The notes beneath the pieces are model-generated. The model was given only the letters and a program-made list of their open reading frames with translations, had not been told where the DNA came from and did no database searches. This document shows, piece by piece, positions 42,375 to 51,157 of a stretch of DNA of 64,000 nucleotides. The stretch comes from Myxococcus virescens (GTDB lineage Bacteria > Myxococcota > Myxococcia > Myxococcales > Myxococcaceae): positions 1,480,919 to 1,544,918 of the forward strand of contig NZ_FNAJ01000001.1 in assembly GCF_900101905.1 (NCBI RefSeq). Direction: 5' to 3'. Position 1 is the stretch's first letter, and each line of letters opens with the position of its first letter. The position numbers and the translations under genes are program-made.

Positions 42375-43112
42375 ATGCGGCTCTTCGGAATCGGCGACAC
42401 CCACCTGCCCTCCACGCGACAGAAGGACATGCACCGCTTCGGGTGGTCCGAGCACCCCCTGCCGCTGCAGCGCGCGTGGGATGAGCGGGTGGCTCCGGAG
42501 GACGTGGTCATCGTGGCGGGGGACATCTCCTGGGCCACGCGGGCCCACGAGGTGATGGATGACCTGGCGTGGCTGGACGCGCGCCCGGGCCGCAAGGTGC
42601 TGGTGCGCGGCAACCACGACTACTGGTGGGGCGACTCCGCGTCCAAGCTGCGCAAGCTGCTGGAGCCCTTCCGCACCCTGGAGGGCTTCCTCCACAACAA
42701 CGCCGTCGTCATGGGCCCGTGGGTGATTGCGGGCAGCCGGCTGTGGACCGCGCCGGAGGCGCCGCCCATGCCCGGAGGCGAAATGGGGGACGAGGCGGCG
42801 GACACCGGCTACGTGGAGCGGGAGACGCGCCGGCTGACGGCCTCCATGGAGGACGCGAAGAAGAAGGAGGCGGCCAGCGCCACGCCGCTGGTGCGGGTGG
42901 TGGCCGTGCACTTCCCGCCGGTGTACGCGAACGAGAAGCCCACCGCCTTCAGCGAGCCCATTGAAGCCTTCGGACCGAAGGTGTGCGTCTATGGCCACCT
43001 GCACGCGGCCGGCATCGCCGCGGGCTTCACGGGCGAGCGCGGCGGCGTACGCTACGTGCTGGCCTCGTGTGACGCGGCGGGCTTCGCCCCGGTGCTGCTC
43101 GACGAGGTGTGA
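42375..43112 (+). CDS. metallophosphoesterase
   Basis: 245 residues, cytoplasmic. All calcineurin-like motifs are present: GDTH at 7-10, GDIS near 50, GNHDY near 80, VHFPP near 180 and YGHLHAA near 205, binding two metal ions. The GxxH-type family members with this order are often UDP-2,3-diacylglucosamine hydrolase relatives or yfcE/ypbG type phosphodiesterases; the fit is to the ypbG-like group but substrate is unknown. Its stop at 43112 is followed after 11 bases by the TIGR02265 gene, which has its own GAGGAGG site. Likely an operon of two. Confidence 0.9.
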   Translation: MRLFGIGDTHLPSTRQKDMHRFGWSEHPLPLQRAWDERVAPEDVVIVAGDISWATRAHEVMDDLAWLDARPGRKVLVRGNHDYWWGDSASKLRKLLEPFRTLEGFLHNNAVVMGPWVIAGSRLWTAPEAPPMPGGEMGDEAADTGYVERETRRLTASMEDAKKKEAASATPLVRVVAVHFPPVYANEKPTAFSEPIEAFGPKVCVYGHLHAAGIAAGFTGERGGVRYVLASCDAAGFAPVLLDEV

Positions 43113-43123
43113 GGAGGCGCGCC

Positions 43124-43705
43124 ATGCCGTCCAACAAGGCGGAGCTCGAGGCCCGGCTCGCGGCCGTGCACCCTGGTGATTCGGTGCGCGGGCTGTTCTT
43201 CAAGTCGGTGCTCAGCCTCGTCCAGCAGCAGGCGGGCCTGACGGCGCTGGAGACGGTGCGCCAGGGGGCGCTGGGCGCGGCGTACACCGACTTGCTCACG
43301 TACCCGGCGCGGGACTTCCTGACGCTCCTCTACCGCGCGGCGGACGCGCTGGAGCCGCTGCTGGGTCCCGAGGACGCCGTCTTCCACGCCTGCGGCGAGA
43401 AGGACGTGACGCGCTTCTCCACCGGGCCGGGCATGCTCATCTTCGGAATCATCTCCCGCGGGGACCCGCAGAAGCTCTTCGCGGGCGCACAAATGGGCTA
43501 CGGCGCGGCCGTCAGCTACGGCAGCCGCGACTACGTGCCCACCGGCCCCACCTCCGGCACGCTGCACATGCGCCGGGACATGCTGCCGCCCGCCTACCAC
43601 GAGGGCATCCTCACCGGCGCGCTGAAGGTGCTGGGCCTGCAAGGCACCGCGCGCGCGACGCCGCGAGGCATCGACAGCGCGGACTACGACATCCAATGGG
43701 CTTGA
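43124..43705 (+). CDS. TIGR02265/DUF2378 family protein
   Basis: 193 residues, no signal. The segment GDSVRGLFFKSVLSLV and the following helix match the TIGR02265 (DUF2378) family, a large paralogous group found in Myxococcus and Stigmatella whose function is unknown. The C-terminal GVLHMRRDMLPPAYHEGI-type region is also family-like (here GTLHMRRDMLPPAYHEGI). GAGGAGG lies seven bases before the ATG. It follows the metallophosphoesterase and converges on the hot-dog gene after 10 bases. Confidence 0.85.
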   Translation: MPSNKAELEARLAAVHPGDSVRGLFFKSVLSLVQQQAGLTALETVRQGALGAAYTDLLTYPARDFLTLLYRAADALEPLLGPEDAVFHACGEKDVTRFSTGPGMLIFGIISRGDPQKLFAGAQMGYGAAVSYGSRDYVPTGPTSGTLHMRRDMLPPAYHEGILTGALKVLGLQGTARATPRGIDSADYDIQWA

Positions 43706-43715
43706 GGCGCGGCGC

Positions 43716-44732
43716 TCAGTCCACGCGGGTGTAGGTGACGTCCAGCTCGGCGACGACGCGCTCGCCCACCGACGCCTGGCAGGTGAAGGTGTGCGCGTCA
43801 CCGTCATGCGCGCTGCGAACGGCGCCGAACGTCACCGTCTGGCCCGCGTAGGCCAGGGTGTCCGCCTTCAGGCGCACGTCCTTCGCCATGCAGCGGGCCC
43901 ACGGCGCGCCTTCCAGCCGGCGAAGCAGCGTGGTGGCCACACGCGTCATCCCACTGGCCACCACGGCCACCGGCATCACCGGGTGCAGCGCGAAGTGCCC
44001 CTTGCACATCTCCGCCGTCACCGGCCCCAACGTGGCCGACAGGCTCTCACCATCCGGCCGCCAGTCACGCAGCGCCAGCGGCTTGCTGTAGGGGTTCTGC
44101 CGCAGCTTGGCCCACTCCTCGGGGGTGCGCTGCACGCCGTCGTCGCGGCGCGGCTCGCGGCGCATGTCCACCCGGGCCTCGCCGAACAGGCGCGTGAAGG
44201 CGGCGGCGGACAGCACGTTGTAGTCCACCTCCAGGCGGAAGAACGGCGTGCCGTCCGGCAGCGACAGCAGCGTGTGCGCGGTGGCCGAGCGGCGGCCGGT
44301 GAACTCCGCCTTCGCCAGCCCCCACAGCAGGTCCGTGGCGCGGGCCATGGGCTCCGGGCGCAGCCACTGCCCGCGCGCGCCGCACGCCAGGTAGAAGTGC
44401 TGGCCGTCCTTGGGCGACATCAGCGCGGACGCGCACGAGCCCAGAATCGCCAGGTGCCGCCCCGCCTCACCCAGGCCAATGGGGCCCGCTTCCGCGTCCG
44501 GGTCCTGCTGCACCGGGATGCGCGCCACCACCTCGCCCTCCCCCATCACCGTCACGTCCTTGAGGGCGTAGTAGGGGTCCCGCACGCAGATGCGCGGATA
44601 GAGGTCCGCGTGCGTCAGCAGCGTGTGCGGCGCCAGCCCCGACAGCGTCTCCAGCGTCTGCTCCGACGAAGCCCAGGCAGAAACAGGGGCAACAGCGGAA
44701 TTCGCGGACGAGGGCGCAATGTCGAGGAGCAT
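43716..44732 (-). CDS. probable double hot-dog protein, FabA/FabZ-like
   Basis: 338 residues, no signal peptide. Residues 224-232 read GHFALHPVMP, which matches the FabZ active-site motif GHFPxxPVMP, and the following helix (VVASGMTRVATTLLRRLEG) and strand pattern to the C-terminal VVAELDVTYTRVD complete a hot-dog fold. The N-terminal half (about 35-200) has a similar size and could be a second hot-dog, though the helical motif there is weaker. FabZ uses His and Glu for dehydration of 3-hydroxyacyl-ACP; here the His is kept. Could serve lipid or polyketide metabolism. ATG at 44732; a second ATG upstream at 44771 is less likely. Confidence 0.65.
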   Translation of the reverse strand: MLLDIAPSSANSAVAPVSAWASSEQTLETLSGLAPHTLLTHADLYPRICVRDPYYALKDVTVMGEGEVVARIPVQQDPDAEAGPIGLGEAGRHLAILGSCASALMSPKDGQHFYLACGARGQWLRPEPMARATDLLWGLAKAEFTGRRSATAHTLLSLPDGTPFFRLEVDYNVLSAAAFTRLFGEARVDMRREPRRDDGVQRTPEEWAKLRQNPYSKPLALRDWRPDGESLSATLGPVTAEMCKGHFALHPVMPVAVVASGMTRVATTLLRRLEGAPWARCMAKDVRLKADTLAYAGQTVTFGAVRSAHDGDAHTFTCQASVGERVVAELDVTYTRVD

Positions 44733-44791
44733 GGACTGACCTGATTTCGGACAAGGGGTGCCGGGGGACACCAGTTTTCGAGATGCCGAGC

Positions 44792-44829
44792 TTCGTTCCG
44801 CCGACAGAAGACAAATTCCGGCGGACGAA
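44792..44829 (-). promoter_or_regulatory. bulged hairpin upstream of the hot-dog gene
   Basis: TTCGTTCCGCCG and CGGCGGACGAA pair with one extra T on one side. It lies 60-95 bases before the start at 44732, in a 278-base gap that is otherwise AT-rich for this genome (44810-44900). Leader or operator; unknown. Confidence 0.3.
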
Positions 44830-45010
44830 AATGATTATCGGCATACGGTCCGATTTGTTGCTTCCTGCCGTAATTTTCCGTCCGAGAGGTAAAACTGGAC
44901 GCAAATGTGGCAGGGAGGCGCAGCCCAGGACACAGAATCGTCATTCAACGCAAAGAGTCAAGGCAGATGTGGGGTGAAGCACACCCGCCCTGGCTCAGGC
45001 GTTCACGGGG

Positions 45011-46936
45011 CTACAACTCCACCTGCGCCCCCAGCTCCACCACCCGGTTGGGCGGGATGCGGAAGTACGAGGTGGCGCTGCGCGCGTTGCGGCTCATCCA
45101 GGCGAACAGCGCCTCGCGCCACACGGCCATGCCCGGGCGCTTGGTGGGAATCAGCGTCTCCCGTCCCAGGAAGAAGCTGGTGCCCATCAGCTGGAACTGG
45201 AGCCCCTTCTCGCGGCAGCGCTTCAGCACGTCGGGGATGCCCGGGTTCTCCATGAAGCCGTAGCGCGCCACCACGCGCACGAAGCCCTGCTCCAGCGGCT
45301 CCACCTCCACGCGCTCGCTGTGCGGCACGTGCGGCAGCTCCTCGGAGAGGATGGTCAGCAGCACCACCTGCTCGTGCAGCACCTTGTTGTGCTTGAGGTT
45401 GTGCAGCAGCGCGGGCGGGGTGCCTTCCGCGTTGCCTGTCATGAAGATGGCCGTGCCCGGCACCCGCACCGGAGGGTGGTCGCCGAAGCTGCCCAGCAGC
45501 TCCTTCAGGGGGATGCTGGACGCGCGCAGCTTGGCCGCCAGGATGTCGCGCCCCCGCTTCCACGTCGTCATCAGCGTGAAGACGACGACAGCCATCAGCA
45601 GCGGGAACCAGCCGCCGTCCGCCACCTTCACCGCGTTGGCGCCAAAGAAGGCCAGCTCCACGGTCAGGAACAGCCCCACCACGGGCATGGCCACCCACCG
45701 CCGCACGCCCCACAGCTCCCGGGCCACCACGTAGGCCATCAGGGTGGTGATGACCATGGCCGTGGACACCGCGATGCCGTACGCCGACGCCAGCGCGCTG
45801 GAGGAGCGGAAGCCCAGCACCAGCGCCACCACGCCCACCAGCAGCGCCCAGTTCAGACCGGGCAGGTAGATTTGCCCCATCTCCTCCGCCGAGGTGTGCA
45901 CCACCTCCATGCGCGGGCTGTAGCCCAGCTGCATCGCCTGGCGCGTCAGGGAGAACACCCCCGCGATGAGCGCCTGCGAGGCGATGACGCCCGCCACCGT
46001 GGCCAGCGCCACCAGCGGGTACAGCAGCCAGGACGGCGCCAGCAGGAAGAAGGGATTGCGCGCGGCGCTCGCGTCGCGCAGCAGCAGCGCCCCCTGCCCC
46101 AGGTAGTTGAGCATCAGCGCCGGCAGCACCATGGAGAACCATGCCAGCTGGATGGGCTTGCGGCCGAAGTGGCCCATGTCCGCGTAGAGGGCCTCACAGC
46201 CCGTCACCACCAGGAACACGCCGCCCAGCACCAGGAAGCCATGCAGGTGGTTGTGGCGGAACAGCTCCACCGCGTGCCAGGGCGACAGCGCCCCCAGCAC
46301 CGCCGGGTTGTGGACCAGCTCCTTCACGCCCAGCCCCGCCAGCGTGAGGAACCAGACGCACATGACGGGACCGAAGACAGCGCCGATGTCCGCGGTACCG
46401 TGCCGCTGCACCAGGAAGAGCCCCACCAGGATGACCAGGGCAATGGGGATGACGTAGGGGTCGAAAACGGACGTGGCCACATGCAGGCCTTCCACCGCGC
46501 TGAGCACGGTGATGGCCGGCGTGATGATGCCGTCTCCATAAAGGAGCGCCGCGCCGAAGATGCCCAGCGTAATCAACACCGGACGCGCCCGGTGGGACGG
46601 CTGCGCGCGCTGCCGCTGCATCACCAGCGCCATCATCGCCAGGATGCCGCCTTCGCCCCGGTTGTCCGCCTTCATCACCAGCAGCAGGTACTTCACCGAC
46701 ACGATGATGATGAGCGACCAGAAGATGAGCGACAGCACCCCCAGCACGTTCGCGGGCGTCGGCGGAATCCCATGCGCCCCCGTGAAGCACTCCCGCAACG
46801 CGTACAGCGGGCTCGTGCCGATATCGCCGTAGACGATGCCCAAGGCCCCGAGGGCCAGCAGCGCCGAGCGCTTGAAGGTGTCCGGGCCCTTTTTGACGTC
46901 TTCGCCGCCCGGCACTCCGGTGGTGGTCGCTTTCAC
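45011..46936 (-). CDS. kup: Kup-type potassium uptake transporter
   Basis: 641 residues from GTG 46936 (653 from an alternative TTG at 46972). The signature GIVYGDIGTSPLYALRE opens the first of 12 membrane helices, as in Kup/HAK/KT transporters; NRGEGGILAMMAL and a C-terminal cytosolic domain of about 190 residues (FMTGNAEGTPPALLHNLKHNKVLHEQVVLL) follow. It moves K+ with protons into the cell. No good ribosome binding site marks either start. A set of overlapping stems lies upstream (47010-47077), and no adjacent regulatory gene is seen. Confidence 0.95.
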   Translation of the reverse strand: MKATTTGVPGGEDVKKGPDTFKRSALLALGALGIVYGDIGTSPLYALRECFTGAHGIPPTPANVLGVLSLIFWSLIIIVSVKYLLLVMKADNRGEGGILAMMALVMQRQRAQPSHRARPVLITLGIFGAALLYGDGIITPAITVLSAVEGLHVATSVFDPYVIPIALVILVGLFLVQRHGTADIGAVFGPVMCVWFLTLAGLGVKELVHNPAVLGALSPWHAVELFRHNHLHGFLVLGGVFLVVTGCEALYADMGHFGRKPIQLAWFSMVLPALMLNYLGQGALLLRDASAARNPFFLLAPSWLLYPLVALATVAGVIASQALIAGVFSLTRQAMQLGYSPRMEVVHTSAEEMGQIYLPGLNWALLVGVVALVLGFRSSSALASAYGIAVSTAMVITTLMAYVVARELWGVRRWVAMPVVGLFLTVELAFFGANAVKVADGGWFPLLMAVVVFTLMTTWKRGRDILAAKLRASSIPLKELLGSFGDHPPVRVPGTAIFMTGNAEGTPPALLHNLKHNKVLHEQVVLLTILSEELPHVPHSERVEVEPLEQGFVRVVARYGFMENPGIPDVLKRCREKGLQFQLMGTSFFLGRETLIPTKRPGMAVWREALFAWMSRNARSATSYFRIPPNRVVELGAQVEL

Positions 46937-47009
46937 GAAACCGCGCTTTAGCTGAACCCGGGCCTGGAGCAACCGCCACCGTGTCGCGCGCGGAGTATTC
47001 CCTTGTGCG

Positions 47010-47077
47010 CCTGACGCCTCCCCGCCTCGGCGTCACAGGGCCCTAGGGCGGGGAGTGCGTCTGGAACGAACACTCCC
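47010..47077. promoter_or_regulatory. three mutually exclusive stems between kup and a kinase gene
   Basis: TGACGCC/GGCGTCA (47012-47018 with 47029-47035), CTCCCCGCC/GGCGGGGAG (47018-47026 with 47047-47055) and GGGAGTG/CACTCCC (47051-47057 with 47071-47077). The middle stem shares bases with both others, so the RNA can take either the middle stem or the outer two. That is the logic of an attenuator or riboswitch. It could belong to the kup leader (minus) or the kinase leader (plus). Confidence 0.4.
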
Positions 47078-47186
47078 AGGCCAGGGATGTTCGACATTCG
47101 CGACGGCACGGCCGCCCTGCCTGGAGGGACGCTCCTCGCCCCGTTACAGCCATGCTCCCATGCAACACGATGGGTGGGGGGACTCG

Positions 47187-48743
47187 ATGACGATGGTGGC
47201 GGCACTTGGTCAGGCAGAAGCCCGGCGGTCCGGAGCACGAGGTCCAGCGATGCTGGAAGCCATCCTCCAGGTCTCCCCCCTGGCCATCCACCTGATGGAC
47301 CTGGATGGCACGGTGCGGCTGTGGAACCCCGCCGCCGAGCGGCTCTTCGGCTGGAGCCGGGAGGACGTGCTGGGCCACCGCGCTCCCTGGGCCACCGACG
47401 CCCGCTGGGAGAAGTTCCGCCGCCATCAGGAGCAGGCCACGCAGGGCCTGGAGCCGCCCTGTCTGGAGCTGGAGCTCCACCGGCGAGATGGCACGCCCCT
47501 CCACGTGGAGCTGTGGGCGGCGCCCATGCCACCGTCCACCACCGGTCCCGCCCAGTGCCTGGGCATGCTGGTGGACGTCACCGAGCGGCGCCGGGGCGAG
47601 GCCCACCGACAGCTCCTGTCAGAGGCCAGTGAAGTCCTCGGCGCCAGCCTGGAGCAGGACGCGACGCTGGAGCACCTGGTGCGGCTCGCCGTGCCTGGCT
47701 GCGCGGATTCCTGCCGCGTGTTCCTCGAGGAGGCCCCGGGTGAGGTGCGATGCGTGGTGGCCGCGGGCCTGGACGCGCGGGAGCCCCTTGATGCGGGTAC
47801 GCCTCAGGTCCCGGACGAAGCGGCGGTGTCGCGAATCATCGCGTCCGGAGAGCCGGCGCTGCACGACGCGCAGCCGCCGTCCTGGCTGGGCGTGCCGCTG
47901 GCGTGGCCGGGGCGGAAGGGCGCCGCGCTTGTCTTCTCGCGCACCGGACGGACCTTCGACGCGCGGGACATGGCACTGGCTCGGGAGCTGGCGCGCCGGG
48001 CGTCACTCGCCCTGGACCACGCGCGCCAGTACCACGAGGCGCGCCAGGCCATCCGCGCGCGCGAGGAGTTCCTGGCCATCGCCAGCCATGAGCTGAAGTC
48101 CCCCCTCAGCGCGCTCCAGCTCCAGGTGCAGAACCTGCGCACCGCCCTGGAGCGCTCACCGGACGCCGTCCCCTGGGAGCGGCTGCACCGGGGGCTGGAC
48201 CTGGTGGGCCGGCAGGCGAAGCGTCAGGCGAAGCTCATCGACGCGCTGCTGGACGTGTCGCGCATCCACGCCGGACGGCTGGAGCTGAACCCGGAGCCGC
48301 TGGACCTGGGCGCCCTGGTCCGCGAAGTGGCGGAGCGCTTCGAGCCGGAGCTGGCGGGCGCGGGCACACACCTGACGTTGACGCTGCCGTTGGAGGCCCA
48401 CGGCCACTGGGACCGGCTGCGACTGGACCAGGTGCTCACCAACCTGGTGTCCAACGCCATGAAGTACGGGCGGGGCAACCCCGTCCAGGTGGCGCTGTCC
48501 AGCACCGAGACCCACGTGCGCCTGGACGTGCGCGACGCGGGCATCGGCATCCCGCCGGAGCACCTGTCCCGCCTCTTCCACCGCTTCGAGCGCGCCGTGT
48601 CCGGCCGGGACTACAGCGGCGTCGGCCTGGGGCTGTGGATTGTCCGCGAGGTGGTGGAGGCCATGGGTGGCCACGTCACCGTGAGCAGCGAGCTGGGCGT
48701 GGGCTCCACCTTCACCGTGGTGCTGCCGCGTGCGCGCGGGTGA
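47187..48743 (+). CDS. PAS-GAF sensor histidine kinase
   Basis: 518 residues, no membrane segment, so cytosolic. PAS domain at about 20-130 (LDGTVRLWNPAAERLFGW), GAF-like domain at about 145-280 (LEHLVRLAVPGCADSC, GVPLAWPGRKGAALVFS), then HisKA with His301 in IASHELKSPL and the HATPase motifs NLVSNAMKYGRG, DAGIGIPPEH and GVGLGLWIVRE. GGGGGA precedes ATG 47187; an ATG at 47160 is in frame but has no such site. No response regulator adjacent. The leader contains overlapping hairpins. Confidence 0.9.
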   Translation: MTMVAALGQAEARRSGARGPAMLEAILQVSPLAIHLMDLDGTVRLWNPAAERLFGWSREDVLGHRAPWATDARWEKFRRHQEQATQGLEPPCLELELHRRDGTPLHVELWAAPMPPSTTGPAQCLGMLVDVTERRRGEAHRQLLSEASEVLGASLEQDATLEHLVRLAVPGCADSCRVFLEEAPGEVRCVVAAGLDAREPLDAGTPQVPDEAAVSRIIASGEPALHDAQPPSWLGVPLAWPGRKGAALVFSRTGRTFDARDMALARELARRASLALDHARQYHEARQAIRAREEFLAIASHELKSPLSALQLQVQNLRTALERSPDAVPWERLHRGLDLVGRQAKRQAKLIDALLDVSRIHAGRLELNPEPLDLGALVREVAERFEPELAGAGTHLTLTLPLEAHGHWDRLRLDQVLTNLVSNAMKYGRGNPVQVALSSTETHVRLDVRDAGIGIPPEHLSRLFHRFERAVSGRDYSGVGLGLWIVREVVEAMGGHVTVSSELGVGSTFTVVLPRARG

Positions 48744-48777
48744 GGACGCCCAGGGCCCACCCGCGCGGGCGCGCCCC

Positions 48778-49323
48778 TCACAGCGCGAGGAACAGGATGG
48801 CGGCCTTCTCCTCGGGGCTCGCCGCGAGGAACTCGTCCGGCAGCCAGATTTCCGAGTCGGGCGTCATGGCCCGGTCGCAGCTGCGCCGGCCCGTGTAGAA
48901 GCGGTTCGTGTTCTGCGCCTTCAGCCGGTAGGTGCAGTCGCGGACGTAGAGGGTGAGCTCGCTGGGGCTCAGCTTCAGGTTGACGGGGCGTCCGCCAAAT
49001 CCGCCCTTGGCCACGATGGCGTCCCCCTCCTTCGTCACCGTCAGGTTCACCGGCGCGCCGCCGACGGCGCCCTCCACAGCCCCGTCCTTCAGCGTCAGGG
49101 CGAAGCTGCCCTTCAGCCCGCGGCCCTTCAGCATCCCGGGCGAGCGAGCCACCTGGAAGTCCGCCCCCGTCACCGCCTCTGGCGTCATCTCCAGATTGAA
49201 CGACTGGTAGGCAATCTTCATGTTGATGGCGTCCTGCTTCCGTTCGGCCATCGCCACGCCTGCCCCCAGCACCACCCCCAACACCAGCACGCTCCGGCGG
49301 AGCGGCATCAGCATGCGCTTCAT
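48778..49323 (-). CDS. small secreted protein of unknown function
   Basis: 181 residues with a Sec signal (MKRMLMPLRRSVLVLGVVLGAGVAMA). The mature protein is beta-rich, with repeated strand patterns of the form GxxVNLxVxKEGDxIVAKGGFGGRPVNLKLS, and two Cys in RDCTYRL and RRSCDR. No known family. Its neighbours are the PAS-GAF kinase (convergent) and the desaturase (divergent, after 282 bases). Confidence 0.65.
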   Translation of the reverse strand: MKRMLMPLRRSVLVLGVVLGAGVAMAERKQDAINMKIAYQSFNLEMTPEAVTGADFQVARSPGMLKGRGLKGSFALTLKDGAVEGAVGGAPVNLTVTKEGDAIVAKGGFGGRPVNLKLSPSELTLYVRDCTYRLKAQNTNRFYTGRRSCDRAMTPDSEIWLPDEFLAASPEEKAAILFLAL

Positions 49324-49562
49324 GTGGAGACCTCCTCGTACGGTTTCATCCCCAGCTGACTAACGGCAGTGTGGACACCGGATACCGGCCCGTCATGCAC
49401 CTTGGGGTAACCCCCGGGAATTGCTTTCGGCGCGGTGGCCATCCCGCCAGGGAGGGGCCGGCGGGAGTCCACCGCCCACGCCGTGGGCACGCGCCGTGAA
49501 CGACGTTGACACCCAGGCCCACCCCGCTCGCGCAACTCCGCGGAAACAGGCCCGTCCTCCGG

Positions 49563-49577
49563 TGGCAGGCCCCTTGC
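49563..49577 (+). promoter_or_regulatory. sigma-54 promoter of the desaturase gene
   Basis: TGGCAGGCCCCTTGC matches TGGCACG-N4-TTGC at every place but one, with exact spacing. Transcription would begin near 49589, and the AAAAGGAG ribosome binding site and ATG (49606) follow directly. The rest of the 282-base gap shows no other clear motif. Confidence 0.75.
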
Positions 49578-49605
49578 GATGGCGCCCCTCCAAAAGGAGC
49601 GGGCC

Positions 49606-50535
49606 ATGGCGGAGACGGGTAACACGCGGTGGGGAACGGCGAGGCTGGACGGAGGCAAGGTGCTGCGCTGGAGCCTCCTGCACGCGGGAGCGCTGGTGGG
49701 GGGCACCTGCTTCTTCTCGTGGAGCGCGGTGGCGGTGTTCGCCGGGATGACCGCGGTGACGATGTGCCTGGGCGTGTCGGTGGGCCTGCACCGGGGACTC
49801 ATCCACCGGGCATTTCGTGCCTCGGCGCCCGTGGAGCGCGCGTTGGCGCTGCTCGGCACCCTGGCCGGGCTGGGCGGCCCCATCGCGATGAGCCGCATGC
49901 ATGACCTGCGCGACTTCCACCAGAACCAGCCGGAAGCGGACTGTCCGCCCTACTTCGGCTACCGCGAGGGCTTCACGCGCGCCATGGCCTACGCCCTCTT
50001 CCACACCTGGCACCCGCGAAGCGGCGCCGCGGACGTGCCAGCGGCGCCCCATGTGACGCAGGACGTGTTCTTCCGCGGGCTGGAGCGCGCGGGCCTGTGG
50101 CTCCAGGTGCCGCTCGCCCTGGCCTTGTACGCACTGGGCGGGGCGCCCTGGGTGGCCTGGGGCATCCTGGTGCGGCTGGCGCTCACCCAGGACGGCTTCT
50201 GGTGCGTCCATTACGTGAGCCACGTGGAGGGCGAGCAGCCCTACGAACTGCCGGGCTGCGCCGAACAGGGACGCAACGCCGGCTGGCTGGCGCTGCTGAG
50301 CATGGGCGAGTCGTGGCACAACACCCACCACGTCTACCCGGCCTCGGCGCAGATGGGGCTCGGGTGGCGACAGCCGGACCCGGGCTGGTGGGCCGTGCGC
50401 GGGCTGGCCGCGCTGCGGCTGGTGCATGACGTGAAGTCGCTGGCTCACCTGCCGCCGCGTCCGGGCGCCCGCCCGCGCCGTCCGGAGCCTCGTCGAACCC
50501 GGCGCCTCTGCGTGCTCGCCCTACGCCGGGCCTAA
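49606..50535 (+). CDS. membrane fatty acid desaturase
   Basis: 309 residues with four to five membrane segments. The di-iron site has the first His box HRGLIH (near residue 70) and the last box HNTHH (near 255); the middle box reads HDLRDFH where acyl-CoA desaturases have HRxHH, so the spacing differs. Such enzymes place a double bond in acyl chains of membrane lipid. AAAAGGAG precedes the ATG, right after a sigma-54 promoter, so a stress- or development-linked expression is plausible. Convergent with the haemoglobin gene after 20 bases. Confidence 0.85.
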   Translation: MAETGNTRWGTARLDGGKVLRWSLLHAGALVGGTCFFSWSAVAVFAGMTAVTMCLGVSVGLHRGLIHRAFRASAPVERALALLGTLAGLGGPIAMSRMHDLRDFHQNQPEADCPPYFGYREGFTRAMAYALFHTWHPRSGAADVPAAPHVTQDVFFRGLERAGLWLQVPLALALYALGGAPWVAWGILVRLALTQDGFWCVHYVSHVEGEQPYELPGCAEQGRNAGWLALLSMGESWHNTHHVYPASAQMGLGWRQPDPGWWAVRGLAALRLVHDVKSLAHLPPRPGARPRRPEPRRTRRLCVLALRRA

Positions 50536-50555
50536 CGCTCCGATGTGGGCGTGCT

Positions 50556-50996
50556 TCACTCCTCGACGTTGCGCAGGAAGTCCGCCACGTGGGCGAAGCG
50601 CCCATCGAGGAAGCGGCGCAGGCCCCCGGTGATGCCCCGCGCGTCCATGGCCCGTTGCATGGAGCGCACCCATGCATCCCGCATGGCGACGCCGATGGAC
50701 AGGTGGCCATGACGCATGCGCAGGCGGGGGTGGCCATGACGTTCCGTGTAGTCCTGCGGCCCGCCCAGCCATCCCGCGAGGAACAAGCCGAACCGCTCAC
50801 GCGTGCCGCGGTTCACCCGGCCCTCGGCGTCCAACTCGTGCAGGCGCGCCAGCTCCGGCTCGTGGGCGTCCATGGCGTCGTAGAAAGCCTCGGCCAGGGC
50901 CATGGCCGCGTCGGTGCCGCCCAGCCGGTGGTACGGCAGGTCGTCCGGGCTCGGCACCCAGTCGTCTTCGGTGGGCATCTTCAGTTGTACGGACAT
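50556..50996 (-). CDS. group II truncated haemoglobin
   Basis: 146 residues. The two-over-two globin fold is clear: LGGTDAAMALAEAFYDAMD (helix B), LARLHELDAEGRV, then FLAGWLGGPQDYTERHGHPRLRMRHGHLSIG with the proximal His, and DAWVRSMQRAMD with the Trp typical of group II. Group II proteins bind O2 or NO. An ATG at 50996 has a moderate upstream site. Divergent from the receiver-kinase gene; the 161 bases between hold an inverted repeat TCCAGGG/CCCTGGA (51093-51114). Confidence 0.9.
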   Translation of the reverse strand: MSVQLKMPTEDDWVPSPDDLPYHRLGGTDAAMALAEAFYDAMDAHEPELARLHELDAEGRVNRGTRERFGLFLAGWLGGPQDYTERHGHPRLRMRHGHLSIGVAMRDAWVRSMQRAMDARGITGGLRRFLDGRFAHVADFLRNVEE

Positions 50997-51157
50997 GCTT
51001 TCTTTCTACCGCTGGAAGCGCCCGGGTTCATGGAGACTCGTCATTCCCCTCGAAACGCCCGGCTGACCTCCGGCGGACAGAGAGGCAGGCGCTCCAGGGT
51101 CCGCTTGCCCTGGAAGATTTGACCTGGGAGAGAGGCGGTTGCTAGAGCCGGCCACCC

